64,000 nt of DNA from JAGQWW01 sp041392845 (GCA_041392845.1 JAWKLG010000017.1:1-64000); one strand, 5' to 3'; shown: positions 1 to 12,672, counted from the first letter of the stretch. The notes: generated from the sequence alone by a model not told the origin. Numbers and translations: made by a program.

Positions 1-147
1 CTCAACATCATTAAAATGACCCAGGGACTTATCAATCTTAATTTTTATGATAAAAAAGCAATTGAAAACTTTCGGCAAAAAATCAATCAAACTGAACCCT
101 TAACGGAAAAGGAATGGCTTCTGGAACAGCTGGAAACCCTGCATTAG
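1..147 (+). CDS. C-terminal end of an unrecognised protein (partial)
   Basis: An open frame runs from the first base to TAG at 145-147, giving the last 48 residues of a protein whose start lies outside the window. The tail is charged and probably helical, with many Lys, Glu and Gln, and ends in Leu-His. No domain can be recognised from so short a piece. Its codon use resembles the neighbouring genes, and it is followed by about 175 bases without a gene before the NRDE protein on the same strand. Confidence 0.6.
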   Translation, partial: LNIIKMTQGLINLNFYDKKAIENFRQKINQTEPLTEKEWLLEQLETLH

Positions 148-249
148 TCAACCACCTTAAAATTTAAACGTTTTCATTTCATTGTCTAAACAAACTTTTA
201 AATTAATAGGATTTCTGTAGATTAAGAAATTCACTTTCAGGCACAAACA

Positions 250-273
250 CCTCGTAAACCGTAAACCGTAAAT
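250..273. repeat. Short heptamer array (CCGTAAA type)
   Basis: Units of CTCGTAA, ACCGTAA and ACCGTAA follow each other with a period of 7, in the 148-323 gap upstream of the NRDE gene. The same unit, or its complement TTTACGG, recurs at 9434-9460 and 61460-61527. Nothing else is visible in this gap. Confidence 0.6.
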
Positions 274-323
274 TCCCCAATGACAAACAAATTACAATAT
301 CATTATTTAACAACTAACCATCC

Positions 324-1067
324 ATGTGTACCGTAACCTATATTCCTAAAGGAGAAAATGAATTCATTTTAACTTCCAATCGCGATGAAGCCCCTTCCCG
401 TTCACCCAAAGATTTATCTACCGAATCTTTGGATAAGGGAAAAATTCTTTTTCCAAAGGATACCAAAGCAGGAGGAACATGGATAGCTGTTTCTTCCCAA
501 AATCAGGTTGCCTGTATACTAAACGGTGCATTCAAAAAACATTCCCATCGACCACCCTACAAGATGAGCCGCGGCAAAATGGTCCTCGATATTTTTAAAG
601 AAAAGAGTGCGCTGGATTATTTCAATCATTTCGATTTGGAAGGAATGGAACCTTTTACCCTCGTTTTTTACGACAAAGGATACCTTTGGGAATTTCGCTG
701 GGACGAACAAATGTTTCATCAAACTCCGCTACCGGTAGACAGTCCAAGAATTTGGTCTAGCTCCACTTTGTATCCGTCCGAAATGCAGGAAAAACGAGAG
801 GCTTATTTTAACAATTGGCTTCAAAAAAACCATGCACCCAATAGAGAAGAAATTCTACACCTACATCGGACAGGAGGAGTAGGTGATCCTCGATATGATT
901 ATGTCATGAACCGCGAAAATATCGTCAGGACAGTTAGTATCACCTCCATTCAGAAAAAATCGGATCAGGTCCACATGAAGTATTTTGACCTATTGAGTGA
1001 TGAACCTCAAAAATCTATTGAAGACCAAATAGAAATTAAACCCGGATTTTTTCAACCGGCATTTTAA
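324..1067 (+). CDS. NRDE (TANGO2-like) family protein
   Basis: The 247-residue product starts Met-Cys-Thr and carries the family-defining Asn-Arg-Asp-Glu motif at about residues 19-22 (TSNRDEAPSR). A GGTWI segment near residue 50 and a late GDPRYD segment are also typical. NRDE proteins are related to N-terminal nucleophile hydrolases, with Cys2 as the expected nucleophile. Their biochemical role is not settled; eukaryotic TANGO2 is linked to haem and lipid handling. No signal peptide is seen, so the protein is probably cytoplasmic. The gene converges with the P450 gene and their stop codons overlap by 4 bases. The family call is firm; the function is not. Confidence 0.85.
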   Translation: MCTVTYIPKGENEFILTSNRDEAPSRSPKDLSTESLDKGKILFPKDTKAGGTWIAVSSQNQVACILNGAFKKHSHRPPYKMSRGKMVLDIFKEKSALDYFNHFDLEGMEPFTLVFYDKGYLWEFRWDEQMFHQTPLPVDSPRIWSSSTLYPSEMQEKREAYFNNWLQKNHAPNREEILHLHRTGGVGDPRYDYVMNRENIVRTVSITSIQKKSDQVHMKYFDLLSDEPQKSIEDQIEIKPGFFQPAF

Positions 1068-2422
1068 ATACCGGTCTCCATCTTTTCAACAACAGGTCTT
1101 TTTTGAACCTTCATAAGAATATCTTCCTTTGGCTTAAGGGTAATGAGTGACATGTATTCGGGCTCACCCTCTCCTTTATAATGGAAATCAAACCTGGAGA
1201 CCAACAAGGTCAATAGTAGCTGCATCTCCATCATTGCAAAATGATTTCCAATACACATACGAGGTCCCGCCCCAAAAGGCATATAAGTCATCTTAGTCTG
1301 TGATTTGATTCTTTCAGGAAGAAATCGATCCGGATCAAATTTTAATGGCTGATCCCAAAATTGCTCACTTCTTTGGGCAGCAAAAATGCTCAAAAATAAA
1401 ATCGAACCTTTCGGAATTGGCTCCCCTATAATTTCATCATTCACCAAAGCTTCTCTGCCAAGGGCATAGGCTGGGGGATACATCCGCATTCCTTCTTCAA
1501 TCACCCTCCTGGTAATTTCCAACTTATTCAAATCTTCCAAAGCTGGTAATCTATCACCTAAAATCGCTTCATGTTCTTTCCGAAGTTTCGCCATCCATTC
1601 CGGATGTTGAGTCAACAACCATAAAATCCAGGTCAAGGCATTTGCCGATGTTTCATGTCCCGCTGCAAAAATAGTGATGGCCTCATCCCTTACTTGCTCG
1701 TCACTCATCCCCTCTCCGGTATCTGCATCTCTAACCTGAAGCAAAAGCGTAAGAAAGTCATTGGGTGGTTCTTCCTGTTCTTTATGGTTTTTGATAAAAC
1801 CATAGGCCATTGCATCAAAATCCCTTCTATCTTTTAAAAACCTCCTGTGTCTGCCTGTAAGGTGATAAAAAGGAATAAGGTATGGATGAGAAGTCCGATC
1901 AATGATATACTCCTGCGTATCTAAAATTTGTTGATACATCCTTGCACTATCTGCTTCATTTTCTACACTAAACAAAGCTTTCAAAACAATATCAGACGTC
2001 ACGCGCATCATCTCTCTAGAAATATTTATTTCAGAAGTTGCTTCGTCTAGTAAATTTTCACAAAACCTGTCTGCCACACCAACCATGGTTTCAAAGATGT
2101 CTCCCATGGCGGATTTATAAAAAGCAGGTTGCGCCAATCTTCTTTGTTTAAACCAATAATCTCCTTCACTGGTAACCAGGCCATTTCCAAGGGCAAGTTT
2201 TAACTCTTTATAAGCAGGGCTTTTTTTATAATTCCTGTGATGGGTTTGAAGGACATGCTTCATCACTTCAGGATTTGTAGAAACGTAAATTCTTCTCAAG
2301 GGAACTTTCACCCGATAGAAGTCACCTAGCTTGGGTTCCTGCTGTGCAGTAAACAAAACGGGATTTTTTAAAAATTCAAATGCTGCTCCCAAGGGTCCTT
2401 TACCTCTATATACAGGAATCAT
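1064..2422 (-). CDS. Cytochrome P450
   Basis: The 452-residue protein has all the P450 signatures: a helix-C WxxxR-like WFKQRR; an I-helix oxygen-binding AGHETS at 254-259; ExxR at 310-313; and the haem loop FGAGPRMCIG with the thiolate Cys at about 390. There is no signal peptide or N-terminal membrane anchor, so it is a soluble bacterial monooxygenase that needs separate redox partners. None is encoded nearby. The overall form resembles the fatty-acid or terpenoid hydroxylating bacterial P450s related to CYP102 and CYP4, but the substrate cannot be read from sequence. The start ATG at 2422 gives the usual PxxxGPLG-like beginning. Confidence 0.95.
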   Translation of the reverse strand: MIPVYRGKGPLGAAFEFLKNPVLFTAQQEPKLGDFYRVKVPLRRIYVSTNPEVMKHVLQTHHRNYKKSPAYKELKLALGNGLVTSEGDYWFKQRRLAQPAFYKSAMGDIFETMVGVADRFCENLLDEATSEINISREMMRVTSDIVLKALFSVENEADSARMYQQILDTQEYIIDRTSHPYLIPFYHLTGRHRRFLKDRRDFDAMAYGFIKNHKEQEEPPNDFLTLLLQVRDADTGEGMSDEQVRDEAITIFAAGHETSANALTWILWLLTQHPEWMAKLRKEHEAILGDRLPALEDLNKLEITRRVIEEGMRMYPPAYALGREALVNDEIIGEPIPKGSILFLSIFAAQRSEQFWDQPLKFDPDRFLPERIKSQTKMTYMPFGAGPRMCIGNHFAMMEMQLLLTLLVSRFDFHYKGEGEPEYMSLITLKPKEDILMKVQKRPVVEKMETGI

Positions 2423-2760
2423 CAGTTTTATTTTTCTTTTTAAAAATAAGAATACTAGTAGGACAATCTACCGGCACTAAGGTTTATTTCAAAAAACACA
2501 TTAAAAAATAAATCATTTAAGCAACTATTTGAAAAACCTTTACGTATTATGAAAATTAATTATATGAATTGTTTCATATTAGAAAAATTGGCAATGTATT
2601 TGCTAATATCATATTATAGATGATTTTAATATAATCATCCACACTTTAAAGCAGAGGACCAAATTTACCGATTGAAAGGTCCTTTTAAAAAGCTGAGTGA
2701 TTTTTCATTTAGCTCTTGCCCAAAAACTGCATCTCATAACCGATTTAAAACGCAGGAAGC

Positions 2761-2800
2761 GTACTGTTTCCATCATACCAAAGGTATGTCCAAACAGTAC
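2761..2800. repeat. Nested inverted repeat in a 650-bp intergenic gap
   Basis: The gap 2423-3069 contains no convincing gene. Inside it, GTACTGTTT (2761-2769) is the exact reverse complement of AAACAGTAC (2792-2800). Within these arms CATACC (2774-2779) and GGTATG (2783-2788) form a second 6-bp stem closed by AAA. The two stems are separated by a small internal loop, so an RNA from either strand could fold into a 15-bp hairpin. There is no T-run on either side, so it is not a normal terminator. The rest of the gap is AT-rich without further pattern. Confidence 0.6.
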
Positions 2801-3069
2801 CAAATCAGGAAATCAAGAACTTAAAGGTTCTAATCCAAACCTTTATGTTTTTTCATTCCTGAATCAATGCTTAGGCTACTTCCAACATTGTATTGGAGTA
2901 TCCTGGATCGGCATAAACACTGTAAATCCGCATACCATCTTCCATTAATTGATTTCAATGATCATGAAATCGACCTGGCATTGGTATGCCCAAAGAGCAC
3001 ATACACACACATGCACTTGAACACGTAAGAACACTTTTTTTCAACCCGCTACTATCAAATTTTTAATCC

Positions 3070-6000
3070 ATGAGAAATTTAATTATTCCGCAAATTCTGG
3101 CTCCTGATCGAACCGGTTTTGCAAAAATTTTCCAAACAAACAGCCTTTCATTATGGCTGATTGCACTATTTAGCGGATTCTTTCTGAATCCTGCCAGCGC
3201 CGACGCCGATACCCCCCCGGCAAACGGCCCGATTTTCCAGATTTTTGATCCTGTTTTTGGAATCCAGTTGAATGACCTGGATACCATTTACGTGTGTGAA
3301 GAAGTCATCACTGGTGGAGCAAACGTTGACGTTATGTTCGACCTGCAGTCATTGGTACCGGATCCTACACATTATGTAGAGTTCGACCTGGATGTTACCA
3401 TCTCCGATCCAAACTTTAATCCGTTTGGAGGAACTGTGGTTACTTCCATCTTGGAACCAATGACCATCCCTACGAATACTGGTGCTCCAGGTGCTCAGTT
3501 AAATTACACGGTTGAGGATTTTGTTTCGATTTTTCCGAGACAAAACTTCATGGTACCTGCGTACATCGAGTACAACATCACAGCAAGGGTAATCAATCCA
3601 AACGGACCAGACCCTTGTCCCCCGGAAACCTATAAGATAATCGCAAAGATTCTTCCAAGCCCGGACGTGCAAATTGACAGCACAAACCTTACCGGAACCA
3701 ATCTTTGTAACCTTCAGGAAATAGCTTTATCGGCTATTGGTGATCCTGTAAATGGTGCATACAGCTGGAACATTTTTGGTGGAGACCCCGGTATTACCGG
3801 AACCTTTACCAATCCCTTTTCAGCCAACACCGTTTTCAAACCAAACCTAAATTTAAATATGGTACCACCCGGTACCAGTGTAGATATTACCGTACAGGTT
3901 TCATTGACCGACGGAAACAATTGTACTTCTTTTGATACGATAACTTTTACGGTATTTAGAAATTATACAGGTGGTCTCACCTGTAATGACCAGGTAAATG
4001 TGACACTTGATGCAGACTGCTCCGCCACTATTCTACCAGACGATGTTTTGGAAGGTACCTATCCGGATTACGATCTGTTTGACGTAGTCATTTTGGATCG
4101 CAGTAGAAATATTGGCAATACTGTAACTGCAGCACAGATAGGAAGAAACCTTCAGGTTCGTGTTTATGACCGATGCAACAACAATTACTGTTGGGGATAT
4201 TTAACCGTTGAAGACAAAATGGGACCTACCATCGATTGTTCTGCAGCTGCGAATATTCCTACAACCGCTATCAGTGGAACTTTGAACAATCAGGATGATC
4301 AGTATTGTAGAACTGAGTTGTTCCTACCAGGTAGCAACCCTGCATCTTGTATGCTTTCGGTTGTTGCACCAAACGTTTATTACGAACCTTTTGAGTTCAA
4401 TGTAGTAACCCCTGGAGTTTACACTTTTAGAATGGTCAATACGACCCTGGCAAATCCTTTTGGTTCATTGTATGCCAATCCGTTTGAACCAGGTCTTGCT
4501 TGTGACAACCTACTCGCATCTGATGATGCAACGCCTGGTTCCTTCGCCGATGATGAAGTAATCATTGAACTGAACTTAACGCCTGGCGATTACACCTTGG
4601 TAACTACAACAAGTTTTGTTGGTGAAACTGGTTCATTCCAATGGTCTGTAAATGGTCCTTCACCAATTGGTGGCCCTTTCCCTGGAATTACACCATTAAA
4701 TTTGGATACCATCGTTGTCAGTTGTTCTTATGACCTTAGCCTGATTCCACCACCACCTGCAGTAGACAATTGTGATGGTCCTGTTACTCCTACTTTCATA
4801 GGAGAAACCACCAGAGATTTTGGTTGCGGTCGTGCAGATGGCACCGTAAGAATTGTTGAAAGAACCTGGAGAGCACAGGATAGATATGGTAATAAATCAG
4901 ATTATTGTAAACAGATTATAAAAATCGTAAGAAGAGGATTAGACGAAGTAGTCTTCCCTCCTAATTACGACAACAATGAAGAGGACGCACTGGATTGTAG
5001 TCAACCTATGTCAGATGCTGACCCTTCACTCACAGGATTTCCTACCGTTGATGGCCAACCACTGTCTACCGGCAACTTATGTATGCTAAATGTAGGTTAC
5101 AATGATGTTGTACTCCCAACTTGTGGTAATGCAAAGAAAATCCTAAGAGAATGGACGGTTTTAGACTGGTGTTTGCCACTCACTCCGGGTGTAAACCCTT
5201 TGAGACATACCCAGATTATTTTATTTGAAGATACCACTCCTCCACAGATCGTTTGTCCTGACACTTTGATAGCAAGTGCAGATCCTGACCAATGTCTGGC
5301 AACTGTTGCATTTCCTCCAATTCAGGCAACTGATGATTGTAGTGGAGTAAATATCAGAATCAACACACCTTATGGTGCAGTAAATGGAAACGGTGGTACC
5401 GTAGCAAATTTCCCAATCGGGGAATACGATGTTACCTACATCGCAACAGATAGCTGTAATAATGACACCTCATGTACTGTACACCTAATAGTAACTGACT
5501 TAATTGAACCAGTTGCCATTTGCGTCGAATACCTGGTGGTGTCCTTAACATCTGCCAGCACTGTATCCATCGATGCCGTCAATTTTGACGCAGGTAGTTT
5601 CGACAACTGTTGTATAGACCGTTTTGAAGTAAAAAGAATGGGAGAGCCTGATTCAGAATTTGCACCGGAGATAGATTTCTTCTGTTCAGATGCAGGTGAT
5701 TCTGTAAATGTAATTATGCGTGTTTACGATTGTTTTGGAAATTACAACGAATGTATGGTCATTGCTGACATTCAGGACAAACTGGCTCCAACGCTAATCT
5801 GCCCAACCAATCGCACCTTAAGCTGTGCCGATGACCCTCAGGATTTTGGACTTACCGGAACACCGGTAATCAATGACAACTGCGGAATTACTCCAGTAAT
5901 TATCAGTGAAGTTGACAATAGAAACCGTTGTGGAGTTGGAACCTTCTTGAGAACTTTCAGCGTAAGCGACCTTAGTGGAAATACACGTTCTTGTACCCAG

Positions 6001-8067
6001 ACCATCACCTTTATCAATGATATGCCGTTTGATTCAAACACCATTGTTTGGCCAAAAGACACCATGTTCATTGGAGGCTGTGGAGCAGGTACCGACCCGG
6101 ACGATCTGGATCCAGGATATGACTACCCAACCTTCGTTAATACTCCATGTTCTGATGTTTTGGTAAGCCATTCTGATATGGTATTTTATGGAATACCAGG
6201 TGCTTGCTTTAAAATCAGAAGAACCTGGAAATTATTGGATTGGTGCACTGGTGACTTGTACACTTACATCCAGGAAATTGCAGTAGTCGACAATGAAGCT
6301 CCGATCCTAGCATGTCCTGACAGTCTTGAGTTCTTCGTAGGTGCAAATTGCCTGGCCAATTTCTCTATCGACACACCAGCTGTGATGGATTGTAATCCAC
6401 AGGTAAGATTCTCCATCAGCGGAGATTTGGGAACCAGTTTTACCAATATCAACAATGTTGGACTAGGAACTTACATGGTTACCATAGCAGCTGACGACCG
6501 TTGTAGCAATCAGGCAACCTGTACTTTTCCTGTGATTGTGAAAGATACTATTGCACCAAGTGCAGTTTGTGTAAATGGCTTGGCAATTGAATTGGATGTG
6601 AACGGTAATGCAAACTTATTAGCAAGCATGCTTGACCTAAGCAGCAGTGATAATTGTACGGATGTTAGATTCTCTTATTCTTCAGATATAAATGACACTT
6701 TAAAAGTGCTTTCATGTGCTGATACCGGAATGCAAATTTATCCTTTGTATGTATGGGACGCATTTGGAAACTTTGATATCTGTAATGCAAGAGTTGATGT
6801 ACAGGACAACAATAATGCTTGTTCAGGCTCAAAACCGGCCATCGCAGGAAATATCAAAAATGCCCAAAATGTATCTGTTCCAAATGTAAAAGTTACCCTT
6901 AGTGGAATGGGAGTAAATGCCATGATGACTGATCCAAATGGCCACTACCAATTCAACAATCTGGTAACTGGTGAGGATTATACTGCATTGCCACACAGAG
7001 ATGGAGATGACAGAAACGGAGTTTCAACTTTTGACCTTGTTTTGATTTCAAAACACATTTTGAATACTCAGAAATTGACTTCTCCTTATAAAATCATCGC
7101 TGCAGATGCCAATAATTCAGGAAGTGTAACCACACTTGACCTGGTAGTACTGAGAAAATTGATTTTGAACGTAATCAATGATCTTCCAAACACAACATCC
7201 TGGAGATTTGTAAGGGCAGATTATGTATTCCCGGACCCAAGTAATCCTTGGTCGGCTCAGTTCCCTGAAATCTACAATGTGAATGATATTACCAGAGATA
7301 AGATGGATGCTCACTTCGTAGCCATCAAAGTTGGAGACATCAATGGTGATGCTGATTTGCAAACAGCAAATAGAATAGGCAACCGCCAACAAGCAGATGA
7401 CCTCCATTTTGAAACTGAAGATTATGATTTCCAAAAAGGAGAACTGGTAAACGTGGTTGTAAAATCTACGGGCTTTAAAGAAGTTTTGGGTTACCAGTAC
7501 ACCTTAAGGTATTCAAATCAATTGGAACTCCTGGACATCAAAGGCAGCAAGTATGTAGCTGAAGAAAGTTTCGGAACCACCAATGTTGCTGAGGGCATTT
7601 TGACCACTAGCTGGTATACCTCTCAACCAAGTACCATTGGTTCGGACGAAGAGCTATTCACATTAACCTTTACAGCTTATAGCAATGGAAGATTGAGTGA
7701 GCACCTCTGGATTGATGGAAGTGTTACATCAGAAGAAAGTTACAAATCAGGAAAAGAAACTGCTGGTGTACAAATGAATTTCAAAGGTTCAACTTTACAA
7801 TCTCAACAGATTGAACTATTCCAAAATGAGCCTAATCCATTTGCAGACAGAACCACCATCAGATTCTATTTCCCTGAAAGCCAGGAAGCTACTTTTAGCA
7901 TAGTAGACGTTTCCGGTAAAATAATCAGACAAACTACGAGAAGATTCGATGCAGGCATGAACCAGGTAGTATTGACCAGAGATGAAATTGGTCAAAGCGG
8001 AGTATTGTATTACAGACTCCAGACTGCTGACTTCAATGGCCTGAAAAAGATGATTCTGGTTAAATAA
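3070..8067 (+). CDS. Giant type IX-secreted protein with HYR-like repeats, dockerin-like and cohesin-like parts
   Basis: The 1,665-residue protein has a hydrophobic export signal at about residues 27-45. The body is Cys-rich and beta-rich. HYR-like modules begin with PxIxCP near residues 722, 906 and 1077, each with TDDCSG or similar Cys pairs. A carboxypeptidase-regulatory-like fold follows at about 1256-1320 (VPNVKVTLSG). Two dockerin-like calcium repeats come next (DRNGVSTFDLVLISKHIL and DANNSGSVTTLDLVVLRK, about 1314-1368). A segment at about 1443-1575 looks like a cohesin fold. The last 80 residues (NEPNPFADRTTIRF to the terminal Lys) are a type A type IX sorting domain. It is probably a large surface or secreted protein. 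The exact role is unknown; a strong terminator follows. Confidence 0.85.
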   Translation: MRNLIIPQILAPDRTGFAKIFQTNSLSLWLIALFSGFFLNPASADADTPPANGPIFQIFDPVFGIQLNDLDTIYVCEEVITGGANVDVMFDLQSLVPDPTHYVEFDLDVTISDPNFNPFGGTVVTSILEPMTIPTNTGAPGAQLNYTVEDFVSIFPRQNFMVPAYIEYNITARVINPNGPDPCPPETYKIIAKILPSPDVQIDSTNLTGTNLCNLQEIALSAIGDPVNGAYSWNIFGGDPGITGTFTNPFSANTVFKPNLNLNMVPPGTSVDITVQVSLTDGNNCTSFDTITFTVFRNYTGGLTCNDQVNVTLDADCSATILPDDVLEGTYPDYDLFDVVILDRSRNIGNTVTAAQIGRNLQVRVYDRCNNNYCWGYLTVEDKMGPTIDCSAAANIPTTAISGTLNNQDDQYCRTELFLPGSNPASCMLSVVAPNVYYEPFEFNVVTPGVYTFRMVNTTLANPFGSLYANPFEPGLACDNLLASDDATPGSFADDEVIIELNLTPGDYTLVTTTSFVGETGSFQWSVNGPSPIGGPFPGITPLNLDTIVVSCSYDLSLIPPPPAVDNCDGPVTPTFIGETTRDFGCGRADGTVRIVERTWRAQDRYGNKSDYCKQIIKIVRRGLDEVVFPPNYDNNEEDALDCSQPMSDADPSLTGFPTVDGQPLSTGNLCMLNVGYNDVVLPTCGNAKKILREWTVLDWCLPLTPGVNPLRHTQIILFEDTTPPQIVCPDTLIASADPDQCLATVAFPPIQATDDCSGVNIRINTPYGAVNGNGGTVANFPIGEYDVTYIATDSCNNDTSCTVHLIVTDLIEPVAICVEYLVVSLTSASTVSIDAVNFDAGSFDNCCIDRFEVKRMGEPDSEFAPEIDFFCSDAGDSVNVIMRVYDCFGNYNECMVIADIQDKLAPTLICPTNRTLSCADDPQDFGLTGTPVINDNCGITPVIISEVDNRNRCGVGTFLRTFSVSDLSGNTRSCTQTITFINDMPFDSNTIVWPKDTMFIGGCGAGTDPDDLDPGYDYPTFVNTPCSDVLVSHSDMVFYGIPGACFKIRRTWKLLDWCTGDLYTYIQEIAVVDNEAPILACPDSLEFFVGANCLANFSIDTPAVMDCNPQVRFSISGDLGTSFTNINNVGLGTYMVTIAADDRCSNQATCTFPVIVKDTIAPSAVCVNGLAIELDVNGNANLLASMLDLSSSDNCTDVRFSYSSDINDTLKVLSCADTGMQIYPLYVWDAFGNFDICNARVDVQDNNNACSGSKPAIAGNIKNAQNVSVPNVKVTLSGMGVNAMMTDPNGHYQFNNLVTGEDYTALPHRDGDDRNGVSTFDLVLISKHILNTQKLTSPYKIIAADANNSGSVTTLDLVVLRKLILNVINDLPNTTSWRFVRADYVFPDPSNPWSAQFPEIYNVNDITRDKMDAHFVAIKVGDINGDADLQTANRIGNRQQADDLHFETEDYDFQKGELVNVVVKSTGFKEVLGYQYTLRYSNQLELLDIKGSKYVAEESFGTTNVAEGILTTSWYTSQPSTIGSDEELFTLTFTAYSNGRLSEHLWIDGSVTSEESYKSGKETAGVQMNFKGSTLQSQQIELFQNEPNPFADRTTIRFYFPESQEATFSIVDVSGKIIRQTTRRFDAGMNQVVLTRDEIGQSGVLYYRLQTADFNGLKKMILVK

Positions 8068-8123
8068 AATACCAAATCAACGGATTAAGATTTGGAAAGC
8101 GGGATGATAATTTTGTTATGGGA

Positions 8124-8157
8124 GCCTCTTCCGCCTTTGGCGGAAGGGGCACTTTTT
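8124..8157 (+). terminator. Rho-independent terminator of the giant secreted protein gene
   Basis: GCCTCTTCCGCC and GGCGGAAGGGGC form a 12-bp stem with one G-U pair around a TTT loop, followed by ACTTTTT. It lies 57 bases after the stop codon. There is no T-run on the other strand, so it serves the plus-strand gene only. Confidence 0.9.
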
Positions 8158-8167
8158 GCGTTATATA

Positions 8168-9337
8168 TTATTTTTCAAATGAAACTGCTCCTATATCTGC
8201 CCTCGAACCATCCGAATCTACTGGACTATTCGGAGAACCGGCATCAATACAAGGAGAACCATTCAAGGGAGAAAAATCTTCTCCTTCAGGATTTTTCAGC
8301 ATTGGATTAGAATTGAGATTTTGATCACCTTGCAAAACTTCATCCGGGCATAAAGAATAGCTAACATCAATTGTAGATGCCTGATCCTTTTTAAAGGCCT
8401 GGGTATTCTCCAAAAATACACAACTCAAAATTTGTCCTTCACTCCCTCCGTTGCTATTTAAGGCTGAAAACTCAGCTCCAATATCATTCTTAAAAAAGGT
8501 ATTATTTTCAATTCTAGCTTTAGAATCTTCCTTAATAATCAAGCCTTTCTTACAGCCCACCATTATATTCTTGTAAACTTTAATGTTTGTTGAAGGACCG
8601 AAGTTTTCACTTCCAATCTCCATCCCACAATCCTTATAATTAAAGATTAGGTTTCGCTCAATAACTGTACCCGAGCAATGATTCAAGTCTATGGCATCAT
8701 CATTCCCATCTCTAAAAATGCAATCATGAATCCTTCCATTTTCAGCATCAATATATTCTACTCCATCAGGAATTTTATTAAAAGTGCAAAACCGGACAAC
8801 CGGATTCTTTACATTATGTAGAAGAAATCCCTCTCCCATGTTGCTGGCATTGACTGTGCTATTCTCAATCAAAAATTCAGTAGCATTCCAAAAACGAGCC
8901 ATGGCACCATCCCATGCAAGATTCTGTGCATTGTTGAAAGTCACATTATTGAAATAGACTTTATCAGCTGATGAAGTAAAAGTACCATCATTAAAAACTG
9001 TATTTTCAACAGTGACATATTCTGCCCCAGGTTTTACTTTAAACTGTCGCCAGCCCTTTCCAGGAATTTTTGAATTCAAATAAACTGGTTCATCAATTGT
9101 TCCAAGTATCTCGACAGGCCCAAAAGCATTGATAAACACGCCAGTGTCAATAATCAATTCGACTCCGGCTTCGATACGAAACAAACGTCCAGGTTCTATT
9201 TCAAAAGTAGAATCAATCAAATAGGGCGACTCACTCTTTGTAAATACAAGAGCATTCCCAAAATCTTCAGGTGCATCTTTAGAACAGCCAAAAAACATGA
9301 TTTGAGAGGAAAATAGAAAAAGGAATAAATACCGCAT
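8168..9337 (-). CDS. Lipoprotein with right-handed parallel beta-helix
   Basis: The 389-residue product begins with a short lipoprotein signal peptide ending in FFGC, so Cys18 is the likely lipidated residue. The rest is made of about 22-residue coils rich in Asn, Ile, Val and Phe (for example NNTFFKNDIGAEF and VIERNLIFNY), the pattern of parallel beta-helix (PbH1, NosD-like) repeats. It ends in a SPCIDAGSP segment and a DIGA motif, typical of this group in Bacteroidetes. Such proteins are often carbohydrate-active or surface structural proteins; no catalytic residues can be assigned. It faces the preceding gene, and only the terminator hairpin separates the two. Confidence 0.8.
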   Translation of the reverse strand: MRYLFLFLFSSQIMFFGCSKDAPEDFGNALVFTKSESPYLIDSTFEIEPGRLFRIEAGVELIIDTGVFINAFGPVEILGTIDEPVYLNSKIPGKGWRQFKVKPGAEYVTVENTVFNDGTFTSSADKVYFNNVTFNNAQNLAWDGAMARFWNATEFLIENSTVNASNMGEGFLLHNVKNPVVRFCTFNKIPDGVEYIDAENGRIHDCIFRDGNDDAIDLNHCSGTVIERNLIFNYKDCGMEIGSENFGPSTNIKVYKNIMVGCKKGLIIKEDSKARIENNTFFKNDIGAEFSALNSNGGSEGQILSCVFLENTQAFKKDQASTIDVSYSLCPDEVLQGDQNLNSNPMLKNPEGEDFSPLNGSPCIDAGSPNSPVDSDGSRADIGAVSFEK

Positions 9338-9433
9338 AATTGTTTCATTTTCTAAAATAAAGGTAGGAAGAAAAATGAAAAGCTATTATGCAAAGAGGAA
9401 AAACGACGCCCAGATTACCCAGTGAGAAACGGG

Positions 9434-9460
9434 ATGCGGTTTACGATATGCGGCTTACGA
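9434..9460. repeat. Heptamer array (ATGCGGT/TTACGAT type)
   Basis: ATGCGGT, TTACGAT, ATGCGGC and TTACGAA follow with a period of 7 in the gap between the beta-helix lipoprotein and the rRNA terminator. The unit is related to the TTTACGG array near 61.5 kb. Confidence 0.6.
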
Positions 9461-9466
9461 AAAAAA

Positions 9467-9535
9467 CCAGCCCCCAGAACCCAGCACCCAGTAGCCAGAA
9501 TCTAGAACCTAGCACCCAGTACCCAGCCCCCAGAT
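9467..9535. repeat. Heptamer array (CCCAGCA/CCTAGCA type)
   Basis: About nine degenerate heptamers such as CCCAGAA, CCCAGCA, CCCAGTA, CCTAGCA and CCCAGCC run with a period of 7. It is the reverse complement of the arrays at 31946-32020 and 35139-35214. It ends a few bases before the terminator of the rRNA operon. Confidence 0.75.
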
Positions 9536-9538
9536 CAC

Positions 9539-9570
9539 AAAAGCCCCAGGATTATTCATCCTGAGGCTCT
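9539..9570 (-). terminator. Terminator of the rRNA operon
   Basis: Read on the minus strand, AGCCTCAGGAT and ATCCTGGGGCT form an 11-bp stem with one G-U pair around a 5-base loop, followed by TTTTGTG. It lies about 12 bases after the 3' end of 5S rRNA. Confidence 0.8.
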
Positions 9571-9581
9571 GTGTATGTTGA

Positions 9582-9695
9582 GGCTGGCGGCGACCTACTC
9601 TCCCACGCATGATGACGCAGTACCATCGGCGCTGAGGGGCTTAACGACTCTGTTCGGAATGGGAAGAGGTGTGTCCCCCTCGCTATAACCACCAA
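9582..9695 (-). rRNA. rrf: 5S ribosomal RNA
   Basis: The reverse complement starts TTGGTGGTTATAGCG and contains the conserved loop CCCATTCCGAACAGAG. It ends in GGTCGCCGCCAGC, pairing back to the start region. Length is about 114 nt; the ends are set by eye to within a few bases. It is the last gene of the operon. Confidence 0.93.
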
Positions 9696-9767
9696 CCAGC
9701 TCTTTTATTAACAAGATTTGGGAGTAAAGATTAAGTAATCTTAAATACGTCTAAGATTAAAATTTTG

Positions 9768-12672
<2,905 letters not shown>

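Noticed and set aside
2774..2788. TACCTTTG on the minus strand within the nested hairpin as promoter of the P450 gene
   Set aside because: No -33 box lies 19-21 bases upstream and the leader would be over 350 bases long.
2697..2948. 83-codon open frame on the plus strand
   Set aside because: It spans the nested hairpin, has no family resemblance, odd composition and no promoter; it is probably chance.
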